A stretch of DNA of 64,000 nucleotides. It comes from Streptomyces sp. CB02261. Its GTDB lineage: Bacteria > Actinomycetota > Actinomycetes > Streptomycetales > Streptomycetaceae. This document shows positions 44,837 to 54,194 of the stretch, in pieces. Every line of letters starts with the position of its first letter. The stretch's first letter is position 1. The notes below the pieces were generated by a model. That model made no database searches. It saw only the letters and a program-made list of their open reading frames with translations, and was not told the origin of the DNA. The position numbers and the translations under genes were made by a program. The stretch covers positions 202,771 through 266,770 of the forward strand of contig NZ_LIVX01000011.1 in NCBI RefSeq assembly GCF_001905665.1, in the 5' to 3' direction.

Positions 44837-45487
44837 ATGGGGAGCAAGCCGAACAAGAAGGTGGGGCGGCGCGCCGTCCTGCTCGGGGGCGGGGCCGCCG
44901 TGCTGGGCACGGCCGCGCTGGCGCGGGACGAGCTGGCGCGTGCCTGGTGGCGGCTGCCGGGGATGGAGAAGAAGCGGGTCGAGGGTGAGCTGGACCACCG
45001 GGCCGCCGAGTGGTCCTCGGCGTCGCGGGCGAACTGGCGGCGGGCCGACCGGCCGGACGACTACCGGATCGACCGGGTCGTGATCCATGTCGTCCAGGGC
45101 AGTTACGCGACCGCCCTGAAGGTCTTCAAGAACCCGGGGCACGGCGCGGCCACGCACTACGTCGTCCGCAAGGACGGGCACGTGGCGCAGATGATCCGGG
45201 AGCTCGACGTCGGTTTCCACGCCGGGAACCGTGACATGAACGAGCGGAGCATCGGCATCGAGCACGAGGGTTTCGTCGACCGGCCGCAGGACTTCACGGC
45301 GGCGATGTACGCGGGGTCGGCGCGGCTCACCGCCGACATCTGCGCGCGGCACGGGATACCCGTGGACCGCGAGCACATCATCGGGCACGTGGAGGTCGAG
45401 GGCACCGACCACACCGACCCCGGTCCGCACTGGGACTGGGACCGCTATCTGAAGCTGGTGCGGGAGGCGTCGAAGAGACCCACCTGA
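44837..45487 (+). CDS. Tat-exported N-acetylmuramoyl-L-alanine amidase
   Basis: The 216-residue peptidoglycan hydrolase begins with a Tat-type signal, GRRAVLLGGGAAVLGTAALA. The Amidase_2 fold follows with zinc ligands predicted at His84 (VVIHVVQG), His184 (IIGHVEVEG) and Asp194 (HTDPGPHWDW). THYVVRKDGHVAQMIRELDV and NERSIGIEHEG are typical. The enzyme probably acts on the cell wall outside the membrane. It is wedged on the plus strand between mnmA and the desulfurase gene, with no operon partners. Confidence 0.92.
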   Translation: MGSKPNKKVGRRAVLLGGGAAVLGTAALARDELARAWWRLPGMEKKRVEGELDHRAAEWSSASRANWRRADRPDDYRIDRVVIHVVQGSYATALKVFKNPGHGAATHYVVRKDGHVAQMIRELDVGFHAGNRDMNERSIGIEHEGFVDRPQDFTAAMYAGSARLTADICARHGIPVDREHIIGHVEVEGTDHTDPGPHWDWDRYLKLVREASKRPT

Positions 45488-45515
45488 CCGGCCCGCCCGG
45501 GCGGCCTCGCGGGGA

Positions 45516-46679
45516 TCAGGTGAGGCCGGCCGTCCGCGCGCGCTCGACGGCCGGGCCGATCGCGCCCGCGACCGCCGCGACGTCCTCCTTGGTGGAGGTG
45601 TGGCCCAGGGAGAACCGCAGGGTGCCCCGGGCCAGGTCCGGGTCGGTGCCGGTGGCCAGCAGGACGTGGCTCGGCTGGGCGATGCCCGCGGTGCAGGCGG
45701 AGCCGGTGGAGCAGGCGATCCCTGCGGCGTCGAGCAGCAGCAGCAGCGAGTCGCCCTCGCAGCCGGGGAAGGTGAAGTGGGCGTTGGCAGGGAGCCGCTC
45801 GACGGGGTCGCCGCCGAGGAGGGCGTCGGGGACGGCCGAACGGACGGCGGTGACGAGCTCGTCGCGGAGGGCGCCGACCTCGCGGGCGAACTCCTCGCGC
45901 CGCTCGGTGGCGAGCAGGGCGGCGACGGCGAACGCGGCGACGGCCGGCACGTCGAGGGTGCCGGAGCGGACGTGCCGCTCCTGGCCTCCGCCGTGCAGCA
46001 CGGGTACGGGGGTGTGCTCGCGGCCCAGGAGGAGGGCGCCGATGCCGTAGGGGCCGCCGATCTTGTGGCCGGACACGGTCATCGCGGCGAGTCCGGACGC
46101 GGCGAAGTCGACCGGGACCTGACCGACCGCCTGGACGGCGTCGGCGTGCAGCGGTACGCCGAACTCGGCCGCCACGTCCGCGAGTCGGCGGACCGGCATG
46201 ACCGTGCCGATCTCGTTGTTGGCCCACATGACGGTGGCGAGGGCGACGGAGTCCGGGTCCCGCGCGATCGCCTCCCGCAGGGCCTCGGGGTGCACCCGTC
46301 CGTACGCGTCGACCGGCAGGTACTCGACGTCGGCGCCCTCATGGGTGGCGAGCCAGTCGACGGCGTCGAGCACGGCGTGGTGCTCCACGGGGCTGGCCAG
46401 GACGCGGGTGCGGCGGGGGTCGGCGTCCCGACGGGCCCAGTACAGGCCCTTCACCGCGAGGTTGTCGGCCTCGGTGCCGCCGGAGGTGAGGACGACCTCG
46501 CTCGGCCGCGCGCCGAGCGCGGCGGCGAGGGTCTCGCGCCCCTCCTCGACGGTCCGCCGGGCCCGCCGTCCGGGGGCGTGGAGGGAGGAGGCGTTGCCCG
46601 TGACGGCGAGCTGGGCGGTCATCGCCTCGATCGCCTCGGGCAGCATGGGCGTGGTCGCGGCGTGGTCGAGGTATGCCAT
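45516..46679 (-). CDS. Cysteine desulfurase
   Basis: The 387-residue PLP enzyme of the NifS/IscS class removes sulphur from cysteine. It starts MAYLDHAATTPMLPEAIEAM and has the PLP lysine in TVSGHKIGGPYGIGAL, HADAVQAVGQVPVD, and the catalytic cysteine loop IACSTGSACTAGIAQPSH. Its neighbours suggest it feeds MnmA and perhaps other thiolations rather than Fe-S assembly, because no isc/suf genes are nearby. It is convergent with the amidase gene. Confidence 0.95.
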   Translation of the reverse strand: MAYLDHAATTPMLPEAIEAMTAQLAVTGNASSLHAPGRRARRTVEEGRETLAAALGARPSEVVLTSGGTEADNLAVKGLYWARRDADPRRTRVLASPVEHHAVLDAVDWLATHEGADVEYLPVDAYGRVHPEALREAIARDPDSVALATVMWANNEIGTVMPVRRLADVAAEFGVPLHADAVQAVGQVPVDFAASGLAAMTVSGHKIGGPYGIGALLLGREHTPVPVLHGGGQERHVRSGTLDVPAVAAFAVAALLATERREEFAREVGALRDELVTAVRSAVPDALLGGDPVERLPANAHFTFPGCEGDSLLLLLDAAGIACSTGSACTAGIAQPSHVLLATGTDPDLARGTLRFSLGHTSTKEDVAAVAGAIGPAVERARTAGLT

Positions 46680-46739
46680 GGTGGGTCGATTCTACGAGCC
46701 CACGCCGCCGGTCCCGGCGGGTGGCCGGTTTACGCCGCC

Positions 46740-46763
46740 GGGGCGCACCGTCCGGTGCGCCCC
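46740..46763 (-). terminator. Thioesterase gene terminator
   Basis: GGGGCGCACC (46740-46749) pairs with GGTGCGCCCC (46754-46763) around a GTCC loop, 16 bases past the thioesterase stop and before the desulfurase start region. Confidence 0.7.
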
Positions 46764-46779
46764 GTGCGCCTCGTCCGGG

Positions 46780-47616
46780 TCAGGCTCGGGGCGCGCGGGC
46801 CAGTTGGCGGGACTGGGCCACCAGGCGGTCGGCGCTGTCCCAGACCTCCGCGTCCTCCTCCAGGAAGCCGCCGGCGAGGTTGCGGGTGGTGATGGAGACC
46901 CGCAGCGGACCCGGGGCGGGGCGGCAGCGGACGTGGGTGGTGAGCTCGACGGTCGGGGTCCAGCCCTTCAGGCCCAGTTCGAAGGAGGTCGGCGGCAGGG
47001 CGTCGACCGTCAGGAGCAGCGACAGCGCGTCGGGCTCCCGGCCGTCGGCGAGGCCGAACCAGGCCCGCATCTCGCCCTTGCCCGAGGGCGCTCCGATCGC
47101 CCAGCCGACGCACGCGGGGTCGAGCCGGATGTCGAGCCGGTCGGTGATCGCGGAGGAACCGGGGATCTCGGGCCGGGGGCCGTCCGAGGCGCCGAAGCAG
47201 TTCTCGATGGCCGCCATCGCCGGGGGCGTCGCCGTGGTGCGGACGTCGTCGGGGAGCGCGTCGAGGTCGCCGTACGAGGCGAGGACCCGGATGCGCTCGA
47301 CCTCGGTGCCGTCCTCCGCGTACTGGAAGAGCGAGGCCTGCCCGGTGGACAGCGTGCGGCCCGTACGGACCGTCTCCGTCCTGATCACCGCGGGACCCGG
47401 CACGGACGGCGTGAGGTAGTGCGCCGAGATCGTGAAGGGGTCGGGGTGCGGGAGGTGCTCGCCGAGGGCTCGGCCGAGCAGAGCGAGGAGGTAGCCGCCG
47501 TTGACCGCGTGGATGATCGTCCAGCCGGCGGAGAGCTCGGCGTCGTACACGCCGGGCTCGCGGAGGGTCAGGGCGGTGTCGCGGTCGAACTCGCTGGTCG
47601 CGAGGGAGGTGCTCAT
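46780..47616 (-). CDS. Acyl-CoA thioesterase family protein (TesB-like hot-dog)
   Basis: The 278-residue protein has a double hot-dog layout. The N-terminal half contains SAGWTIIHAVNGGYLLALLG and FTISAHYLTPSVPGPAVIRT. The C-terminal half contains LELG-like FELGLKGWTPTVELTTHVRC and ends in a typical EEDAEVWDSADRLVAQSRQL segment. These enzymes hydrolyse acyl-CoA. I chose the ATG at 47616 (MSTSLATSEFDRD) because GGAG is 8 bases upstream; an ATG at 47622 is too close to it. The substrate is unknown. Confidence 0.88.
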   Translation of the reverse strand: MSTSLATSEFDRDTALTLREPGVYDAELSAGWTIIHAVNGGYLLALLGRALGEHLPHPDPFTISAHYLTPSVPGPAVIRTETVRTGRTLSTGQASLFQYAEDGTEVERIRVLASYGDLDALPDDVRTTATPPAMAAIENCFGASDGPRPEIPGSSAITDRLDIRLDPACVGWAIGAPSGKGEMRAWFGLADGREPDALSLLLTVDALPPTSFELGLKGWTPTVELTTHVRCRPAPGPLRVSITTRNLAGGFLEEDAEVWDSADRLVAQSRQLARAPRA

Positions 47617-47645
47617 GCTCATGTCTCCGACGGTACCGCAGCTAC

Positions 47646-48323
47646 TTACTGAGCGGTAGCTTTTTCGGGCTCCTCGCGCGCGGACGAGCGCCGGTTCCAG
47701 GCCCGCGGAGCGCGCCAGTGGTAGTGCAGCGCGAGCAGCCGCAGCGCGAAGGCGGTGAGGACGGCCGCGCCGCTGGTGAAGGGGTTGAGGACGTCGAAGC
47801 GGATGCAGAGCACGACCATCACCGCGCCGACGATCGCCGGCACCGCGTAGAGGTCGCGGTCCCAGCGCAGCAGCGACGGCACCTCGTTCGCGAGCACGTC
47901 CCGCAGGACACCGCCGCCGACGGCGGTCGCGAGACCGAGCGCGGCGGAGGCGGTGAGGCCGAGGCCGTAGTCGTACGCCTTCGTCGTACCGGTCACGCAG
48001 AAGAGGCCCAGGCCGGCGGCGTCGAAGACGTTGACGGCCCGCTGGGTGCGTTCGACCTGCGGGTGCAGGAAGAAGACGAGGACCGTCGCGATCAGCGGCA
48101 TGAGGAAGTAGCCGAGATCGGTGAAGGCGGCGGGGGGTACGGCGCCGATGACCAGGTCGCGGAAGAGGCCGCCGCCGAGGGCGGTGACCTCGGCGAGGAC
48201 GGCGATGCCGAAGACGTCGAAGTTCTTGCGGACGGCGAGGAGGGCGCCGGAGATGGCGAAGACGAAGATGCCGACGAGGTCCAGGGCGTGCTGGACGTCG
48301 GGACTGAACAGATTGTGGAGCAC
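47646..48323 (-). CDS. TRIC/UPF0126-family membrane channel protein
   Basis: The 225-residue protein has about seven membrane helices and two repeats of the family motif: TALGGGLFRDLVIGAVPPAA and TAVGGGVLRDVLANEVPSLL. Bacterial members form trimeric cation channels. It starts at the GTG at 48323 (MLHNLFSPDVQHALDLVGIF). The thioesterase gene starts 30 bases after it, so they may be co-transcribed. Upstream lies a long repeat-filled noncoding stretch. Confidence 0.92.
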   Translation of the reverse strand: MLHNLFSPDVQHALDLVGIFVFAISGALLAVRKNFDVFGIAVLAEVTALGGGLFRDLVIGAVPPAAFTDLGYFLMPLIATVLVFFLHPQVERTQRAVNVFDAAGLGLFCVTGTTKAYDYGLGLTASAALGLATAVGGGVLRDVLANEVPSLLRWDRDLYAVPAIVGAVMVVLCIRFDVLNPFTSGAAVLTAFALRLLALHYHWRAPRAWNRRSSAREEPEKATAQ

Positions 48324-48400
48324 CGCCCCATTGTCCCGACCGCCCGGGCCACCCCCCGCCCCGGGCCACCCCGCGGGGGCGCGGCCGGCTGCGGGGCGGC

Positions 48401-48570
48401 GCGCCGCCCTTCGCGGGGCGCCGCCGCGCTGCCTGTCCGGCGCCACCCGGCGCGGGCACGCGCGGGCCGCCGCCGCGGACGGGACCCGCCACTTGCGGGG
48501 CCACCCGACGCGGTGCGCCGCCCTTCGCGGGCCATCGCCGCGCTGCCTGTGCGGCGCCGCCCGGCGCGGG
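48401..48570. repeat. 56-bp imperfect direct repeat, two copies
   Basis: Copy one (48401-48456) and copy two (48515-48570) both begin GCGCCGCCCTTCGCGGG, continue CGCCGCGCTGCCTGT and end CCCGGCGCGGG. They differ at only about five positions. The start-to-start distance is 114 bp. Confidence 0.75.
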
Positions 48571-48608
48571 GGCGCGGGCCACCACCGCATTGCCCTTGCC
48601 CACCCGCC

Positions 48609-48811
48609 GTGTGGGCAATCGTCCCGCAGGGCGGGACGGGTGGGCACACGGGACGGCGCCCTTGGCGGCGCCTCCGCCCCTTGCGCCTTGACCCGCACCC
48701 CATGTGCGGCGCACACCGGGTGCGGGTTCAGGCCCGGAAGCCTAGGCCCGGCACGGGGCGCCGTTCCGTTGTGCCCACCCGTTCCGCCCCAGCGGAACGA
48801 ATGCCCACAAC
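48609..48811. repeat. Two copies of a nested-dyad dispersed element in opposite orientation
   Basis: The element on the plus strand at 48609-48649 reads GTGTGGGCA, a GTCCCGC/GCGGGAC hairpin around AGG, then GGGTGGGCACAC. The copy at 48768-48811 reads, on the minus strand, GTTGTGGGCA, a CGTTCCGC/GCGGAACG hairpin, then GGGTGGGCACAAC. The shared layout, with a compensated stem of different sequence, indicates conserved structure rather than chance. I recall similar elements scattered between Streptomyces genes. Confidence 0.7.
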
Positions 48812-49030
48812 AGGGGCGGCGGGTGGGCGCCGCCCCAGGGGAACGAACGCCCACAACGGCGGGTGCAGGCCCGCCGCGGCGGGTCGAACGCCCGCTGCGG
48901 GCCGGCCCGGCGGATCGAGCGCCCGCTACGACGCCCGGCCCCGGGGCGTCGCCCGGAGGCTGCGGCGGTCCGGCGGGGCGGAGGCAGGCGACCCGGGCGC
49001 AGGCCCCGAGGCTTGTCGCGGCCTCGGGGG

Positions 49031-50088
<1,058 letters not shown>

Positions 50089-50092
<4 letters not shown>

Positions 50093-51207
50093 AGTTTCGG
50101 CGCAATCTCTTCGGTCCAGATGCGGGTCCGCTCCTCCTGCGGCATGTGGCAGGCCGAGAAGTGGCGGTCCCCGGCCGGCGCCAGCTCGGGCCGCTCGGTG
50201 CGCGTGATGCCGCCCTTGGGGACGTCCGCGTACGGGCAGCGGGGGTTGAAGGCGCAGCCGCTCGGGATGTTGATGAGGCTGGGCGGGTTGCCCTTCACGG
50301 GGATGAGCCGCTCGGTCTGGTCGCGGTCGATCCTCGGCATCGAGCCGAGCAGGCCCCAGGTGTAGGGGTGCTGCGGCTCGTAGAAGACCGACTCGGCCGG
50401 TCCGCGCTCGACGCAGCGCCCGCCGTACATCACGAGGATGTCGTCGGCGAGCTCGGCGACGACACCGAGGTCGTGGGTGATGATGACGACCGCGGAGCCG
50501 AACTCCTTCTGCAGGTCCCGCATCAGGTCGAGGATCTGGGCCTGGACCGTGACGTCCAGCGCCGTCGTCGGCTCGTCCGCGATGAGCAGCGCGGGGTTGT
50601 TGACGAGCGCCATGGCGATCATCGCGCGCTGGCGCATGCCGCCGGAGAACTCGTGCGGGTAGTTGTCGAACCGCTTGGCGGGCTCGGGGATGCCGACCCG
50701 GTCGAGGAGTTCGACGGCCCGCCTGCGCGCCGTCTTCTTGTCGACGGGGTGGTGGACGCGGTACGCCTCCACGATCTGGTGCCCGACCGTGTAGTACGGG
50801 TGCATCGCGGACAGCGGGTCCTGGAAGATCATCGCCATCTCGCGGCCGCGCAGCCTGCGGACCTCGTCCGGGTCGGCCGAGAGCAGCTCGCGGCCGTTCA
50901 GCCAGATCTCACCGGAGATCCTCGCCTTCTGGCGGCCGTACTGGCCGACCGTGTGCAGGCCCATGATGCCGAGCGAGGTGACCGACTTGCCGGAGCCGGA
51001 CTCGCCCACGATGCCGAGGGTCTTGCCCTTCTCCAGCTGGAAGCTGAGTCCGTCGACCGACTTGACGAGGCCGTCGTCGGTCGGGAAGTGGATCTTCAGG
51101 TCGCGTACGTCGAGGAAGGCGTCGGAGGGGGCGGACGTGCCCGCCGACTTCCCGGTGGCGACGGGTTCTCCCACCGCCGTGCCGGTCTTCGTCAGCTTGT
51201 CCGTCAT
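50089..51207 (-). CDS. Oligo/dipeptide ABC importer ATPase (first ATPase subunit)
   Basis: The 372-residue DppD/OppD-like ATPase has a 28-residue N-terminal extension, then Walker A GIVGESGSGKSVTSLGIMGL, the signature HEFSGGMRQRAMIAMALVN, Walker B LLIADEPTTALDVTVQAQIL, ITHDLGVVAELADD, and the C-terminal peptide-transporter domain with IPSGCAFNPRCPYADV. It overlaps dppB at its start by ATGA and the second ATPase at its end by GTGA. It is therefore fully coupled. Confidence 0.93.
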
Positions 51208-52202
51208 GCGAGCCTCACTCGGGGGTCGATCACCGCGTACAGAAGGTCCACCACGAGGTTCGCGATGACGACGCAGGCGGCGGTGATGAGGGTGACGGCC
51301 AGGATCAGCGGCAGGTCACGCTCGCTCACGCCCTTGATGGCGAGGCCGCCGAGGCCGTGGAGGCTGAACGCGGTCTCGGTCAGGATCGCGCCGCCGACGA
51401 GGGCGCCGAGGTCCATGCCGAAGATGGTCAGGATGGGGGTCATGGTGGAGCGCATGGCGTGCTTGCCGAGCACGACCGGCTCCGGGAGGCCCTTGGCCCG
51501 TGCGGTGCGGATGTAGTCCTCGCCGAGGACCTCCAGCATGGTGGCGCGGGTGAGCCGCGCGTACATCGCCGCGTACAGGAAGGCGAGGGTCACCCAGGGC
51601 AGGAGCAGACCGCCGAACCAGCCGCCGAAGGACTCGCTGATCGGCGTGTACGAGGCGTTGACCCAGCCCAGCTGCGTGCGGAAGACCAACATCGCCAGCA
51701 TGGCGGTGAAGAAGATGGGCAGCGAGACGCCGGCGAGCGCGGTGATCATCGCCGCGCGGTCGATGATCGTGCCCCGCTTGAGCGCGGAGACCACGCCCGT
51801 GGACACGCCGAGGACCAGCCAGAGCACGGCCGCGCCGATGACCATGGAGAGGGTCACGGGGAAGGCGTCGACCAGCATCGACCAGACGTCCTGCTCGGTG
51901 CGGAACGAGTAGCCGAAGCAGGGCGCGGCACAGTGGATCGTGTCGCCGCCACCGGTGTAGTCGCGTCCGACGAAGATGCCGGAGACGAAGTGCCAGAACT
52001 GCACCAGGATCGGCTCGTCCAGGCCGAGCTTCTGCCGGACGGCCTCGATGGAAGCCGGATCCGCCTGCTTGCCGACGAACATCGCGGCAGGGTCGCTGCC
52101 GGTCATCTTGGGGATGAGGAAGAAGATGCTGAGCGTCACCAAGGTGACGACGAGCAGCATCGCGACGACTGCGAAGAGCCGTCGGACTATGTATGCAAGC
52201 AT
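51204..52202 (-). CDS. Oligo/dipeptide ABC importer permease (DppB-like)
   Basis: The 332-residue permease has six predicted membrane helices. It starts MLAYIVRRLFAVVAMLLVVT with the DppB-type signature, and has an extracytoplasmic loop with a Cys pair (IHCAAPCFGY, about 95). The EAA-like motif is TMLEVLGEDYIRTARAKGLP. It overlaps the following ATPase gene. A strong hairpin sits just before its start, between it and the binding-protein gene, and its own ribosome site is weak. Confidence 0.94.
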   Translation of the reverse strand: MLAYIVRRLFAVVAMLLVVTLVTLSIFFLIPKMTGSDPAAMFVGKQADPASIEAVRQKLGLDEPILVQFWHFVSGIFVGRDYTGGGDTIHCAAPCFGYSFRTEQDVWSMLVDAFPVTLSMVIGAAVLWLVLGVSTGVVSALKRGTIIDRAAMITALAGVSLPIFFTAMLAMLVFRTQLGWVNASYTPISESFGGWFGGLLLPWVTLAFLYAAMYARLTRATMLEVLGEDYIRTARAKGLPEPVVLGKHAMRSTMTPILTIFGMDLGALVGGAILTETAFSLHGLGGLAIKGVSERDLPLILAVTLITAACVVIANLVVDLLYAVIDPRVRLA

Positions 52203-52216
52203 GCGGTCGGCCGGTC

Positions 52217-52252
52217 GGCGGCCGGGGGACCCGATCGGGTCCCCCGGCCGCC
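52217..52252 (-). repeat. Perfect 36-bp palindrome between the binding-protein and permease genes
   Basis: GGCGGCCGGGGGACCC (52217-52232) and GGGTCCCCCGGCCGCC (52237-52252) form a perfect 16-bp stem with a GATC loop. It lies 14 bases before the dppB start. In the mRNA it would follow the binding-protein gene, where it could block 3' exonucleases or partly terminate transcription. Confidence 0.85.
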
Positions 52253-52316
52253 GCCCTCGGCCATCACCTGCCCTTCGGACCTGGCGGCGGGTGGTGCGCC
52301 GGTGGAGCGGGTCGGA

Positions 52317-54086
52317 TTACTTGACGACGCCGAGCGACGCGTAGTCGTAGCGGCCGTTGTAGGCGTCGGCCGTGTAGACGTTGGTCAGCCGGGAGCTGCG
52401 CCAGATGATGTTCTTCTCGTGGGTGAAGGGCAGGTAGACCGCGGCCTCCGAGACCTTCGTGTTGATCTGCTTGTAGAGCTCGCCGGCCTTGGCCGGGTCG
52501 GTCTCCTTCAGCGCCTGGTCGAACAGGCCGTTGACGGCCTTGTCGTTCAGCTCGGAGAAGTTGTTGTTGCCGCTCTGCAGGATGAAGCGGCCGTCGACCA
52601 GCGGCTGCAGGAAGCCCTGGCCCGACGGGAAGTCGGCGCCCCAGCCCATGATGATGATGCCGTAGCCCTTGTCCTTGACCACCTTCGGCGAACCGATGAT
52701 GCCGGAGGTCTGGGCGCCGTCGAACTGGTCGATCTGGGCGTCGATGCCGACGGCCTTCAGCGACTGCTGGAGGGACTCGGCGGTCGCGATCTCGATCTTC
52801 TTGTTGTTGCGGACCGCGATGGTGGTCTTGAAGCCGTTCGGCTTACCGCACTTCTTCAGGGCCTCCTTCGCCTTGGCGAGGTCCGGCTTGCCGGCGAGCT
52901 TGCCGTACGGGTCGGCCTTCGGGTCGGCGCCCTTGATCGCCGGCGGCAGCATGTTGGTGGCGATGTCGCCACCGGCCTGCGGGCCGCCACGGGCGGTCTG
53001 GAGGGACTTGGAGTCGGCCGCGTAGATGATGGCCTTGCGGCACTCGACGTTGGGGATGACCGTCTGCGGGAAGACCGCGTAGCGGATGAAGCCCGTCTGC
53101 GGGTTGTCGACGTTGCCCTTGTGCTTCTGGAGCACCTTCTGGCGGGCGGCGGAGCCGATGCCGGTGGCGTTGATGTCGAGGTCGTACTCACCCTCGACCA
53201 GACGGTTGTCCATGTCGTCGGCGTTCGTGGTGAACGTGACGCTGATGCTGTCCGGGAGCGCCTTGCGGATCGTGTCCGTCTTCGCGTCCCACTTGTCGTT
53301 GCGGACGAGCTTGATGGACTTGTTCGGGGTGTACGACTGCCACTTGTACGGGCCGGAGGAGAAGGGCTTCAGGCCGTACTTGGCCTTGGTGTCCTTGTCC
53401 TGGCGGACCGGGGAGGCGGCGGGCATGGCCAGCATCTGCAGGAAGTCACCGTTGGCGACCGGCAGCTTGAAGATGATGGTCTTGTCGTCCGGGGTCTCGA
53501 TCGCCTTCAGGCCGAGCTTGTCCGGGGTGGTGTCCTTGTACGGGCCCTTGTACTCGCCCTTGGGGTCGAGGACCTGCTGGAGGTAGATCGGGCCGCCGGA
53601 GATGACGTCCTGGGCCCAGATGCGCTCGATGCCGTACTTGATGTCCTTGGAGGTGATCGGCTTGCCGTCCTCCCAGGTGACCCCGTCCTTCAGCGTGAAG
53701 GTGTAGGTGAGGCCGTCGGCCGAGACCTTGCCGGCGTCGGTGGCGAGGTCCGGGACGAGCTCGGTGGAGGCGGCGCCCGGCTCGGCCTTGAAGGTGACGA
53801 GCTGGCGGGTGTAGTAGCGGGCGAAGTCCCACACGAAGCCGTAGTAGCCGCGCTGCGGGTCCCACGAGTCGGCCTCCTGCGAGCCGATGAACTTCAGCTC
53901 GCCGCCCTTCTTGTCGGAGGGGTTGGCGATCTGGTTCACCGCGGCGTTGAAGCCGGGCGCGCCGCCCTTGCCCTTGTCGCCGCTGCCGCCGTTGTCGCCG
54001 CCGCAAGCGGTGGTGACGACCATCGTGGCCGCCGCGAGCAGCGCGCCTGCGGCGATCCTGCGCCTCTGAGAGCTCATCAGAGTCAT
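52317..54086 (-). CDS. Peptide-binding lipoprotein of the ABC importer (DppA/OppA-like)
   Basis: The 589-residue extracellular binding protein has a lipoprotein signal: SSQRRRIAAGALLAAATMVV then TTACGGDNGG, with Cys28 as the lipidated residue. The mature part follows the SBP_bac_5 layout with SQEADSWDPQRGYYGFVWDF, ITSKDIKYGIERIWAQDVIS, and a C-terminal LYKQINTKVSEAAVYLPFTH. The ATG at 54086 has GGAGG 11 bases upstream. Genes follow in the order permease C, binding protein, permease B, ATPase, ATPase. The specific peptide is not known. Confidence 0.94.
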   Translation of the reverse strand: MTLMSSQRRRIAAGALLAAATMVVTTACGGDNGGSGDKGKGGAPGFNAAVNQIANPSDKKGGELKFIGSQEADSWDPQRGYYGFVWDFARYYTRQLVTFKAEPGAASTELVPDLATDAGKVSADGLTYTFTLKDGVTWEDGKPITSKDIKYGIERIWAQDVISGGPIYLQQVLDPKGEYKGPYKDTTPDKLGLKAIETPDDKTIIFKLPVANGDFLQMLAMPAASPVRQDKDTKAKYGLKPFSSGPYKWQSYTPNKSIKLVRNDKWDAKTDTIRKALPDSISVTFTTNADDMDNRLVEGEYDLDINATGIGSAARQKVLQKHKGNVDNPQTGFIRYAVFPQTVIPNVECRKAIIYAADSKSLQTARGGPQAGGDIATNMLPPAIKGADPKADPYGKLAGKPDLAKAKEALKKCGKPNGFKTTIAVRNNKKIEIATAESLQQSLKAVGIDAQIDQFDGAQTSGIIGSPKVVKDKGYGIIIMGWGADFPSGQGFLQPLVDGRFILQSGNNNFSELNDKAVNGLFDQALKETDPAKAGELYKQINTKVSEAAVYLPFTHEKNIIWRSSRLTNVYTADAYNGRYDYASLGVVK

Positions 54087-54194
54087 GGGTCTCGCAACCT
54101 CCGGGTAGTGGCGGCCGATACGGCGGTCCGCCGATTGGGATGGGCCTCCTGTCGACAGCGGCAGGGGCGGGTCTTGCGTGTCGTCGGCGAACGG

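Larger units (their letters stand above)
48324..49030. repeat. Repeat-built noncoding region
   Basis: This region of about 700 bases shows no credible gene. It contains a 56-bp direct repeat (48401-48456 and 48515-48570, about five mismatches), two dispersed-element copies in opposite orientation (48609-48649 and 48768-48811), and a third partial copy (48833-48857). A 10-bp dyad hairpin is formed by ACCCGCACCC (48691-48700) and GGGTGCGGGT (48718-48727). Between 48880 and 49020 it is low-complexity GC-rich sequence with repeated GAACGCCCGC/GAGCGCCCGC. It separates TRIC/thioesterase from the peptide transporter. Confidence 0.7.

Noticed and set aside
48401..48570. The 56-bp direct repeats as a CRISPR array or integration sites
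   Set aside because: Only two copies, very GC-rich, imperfect, no spacer-like regularity, no cas genes and no integrase.
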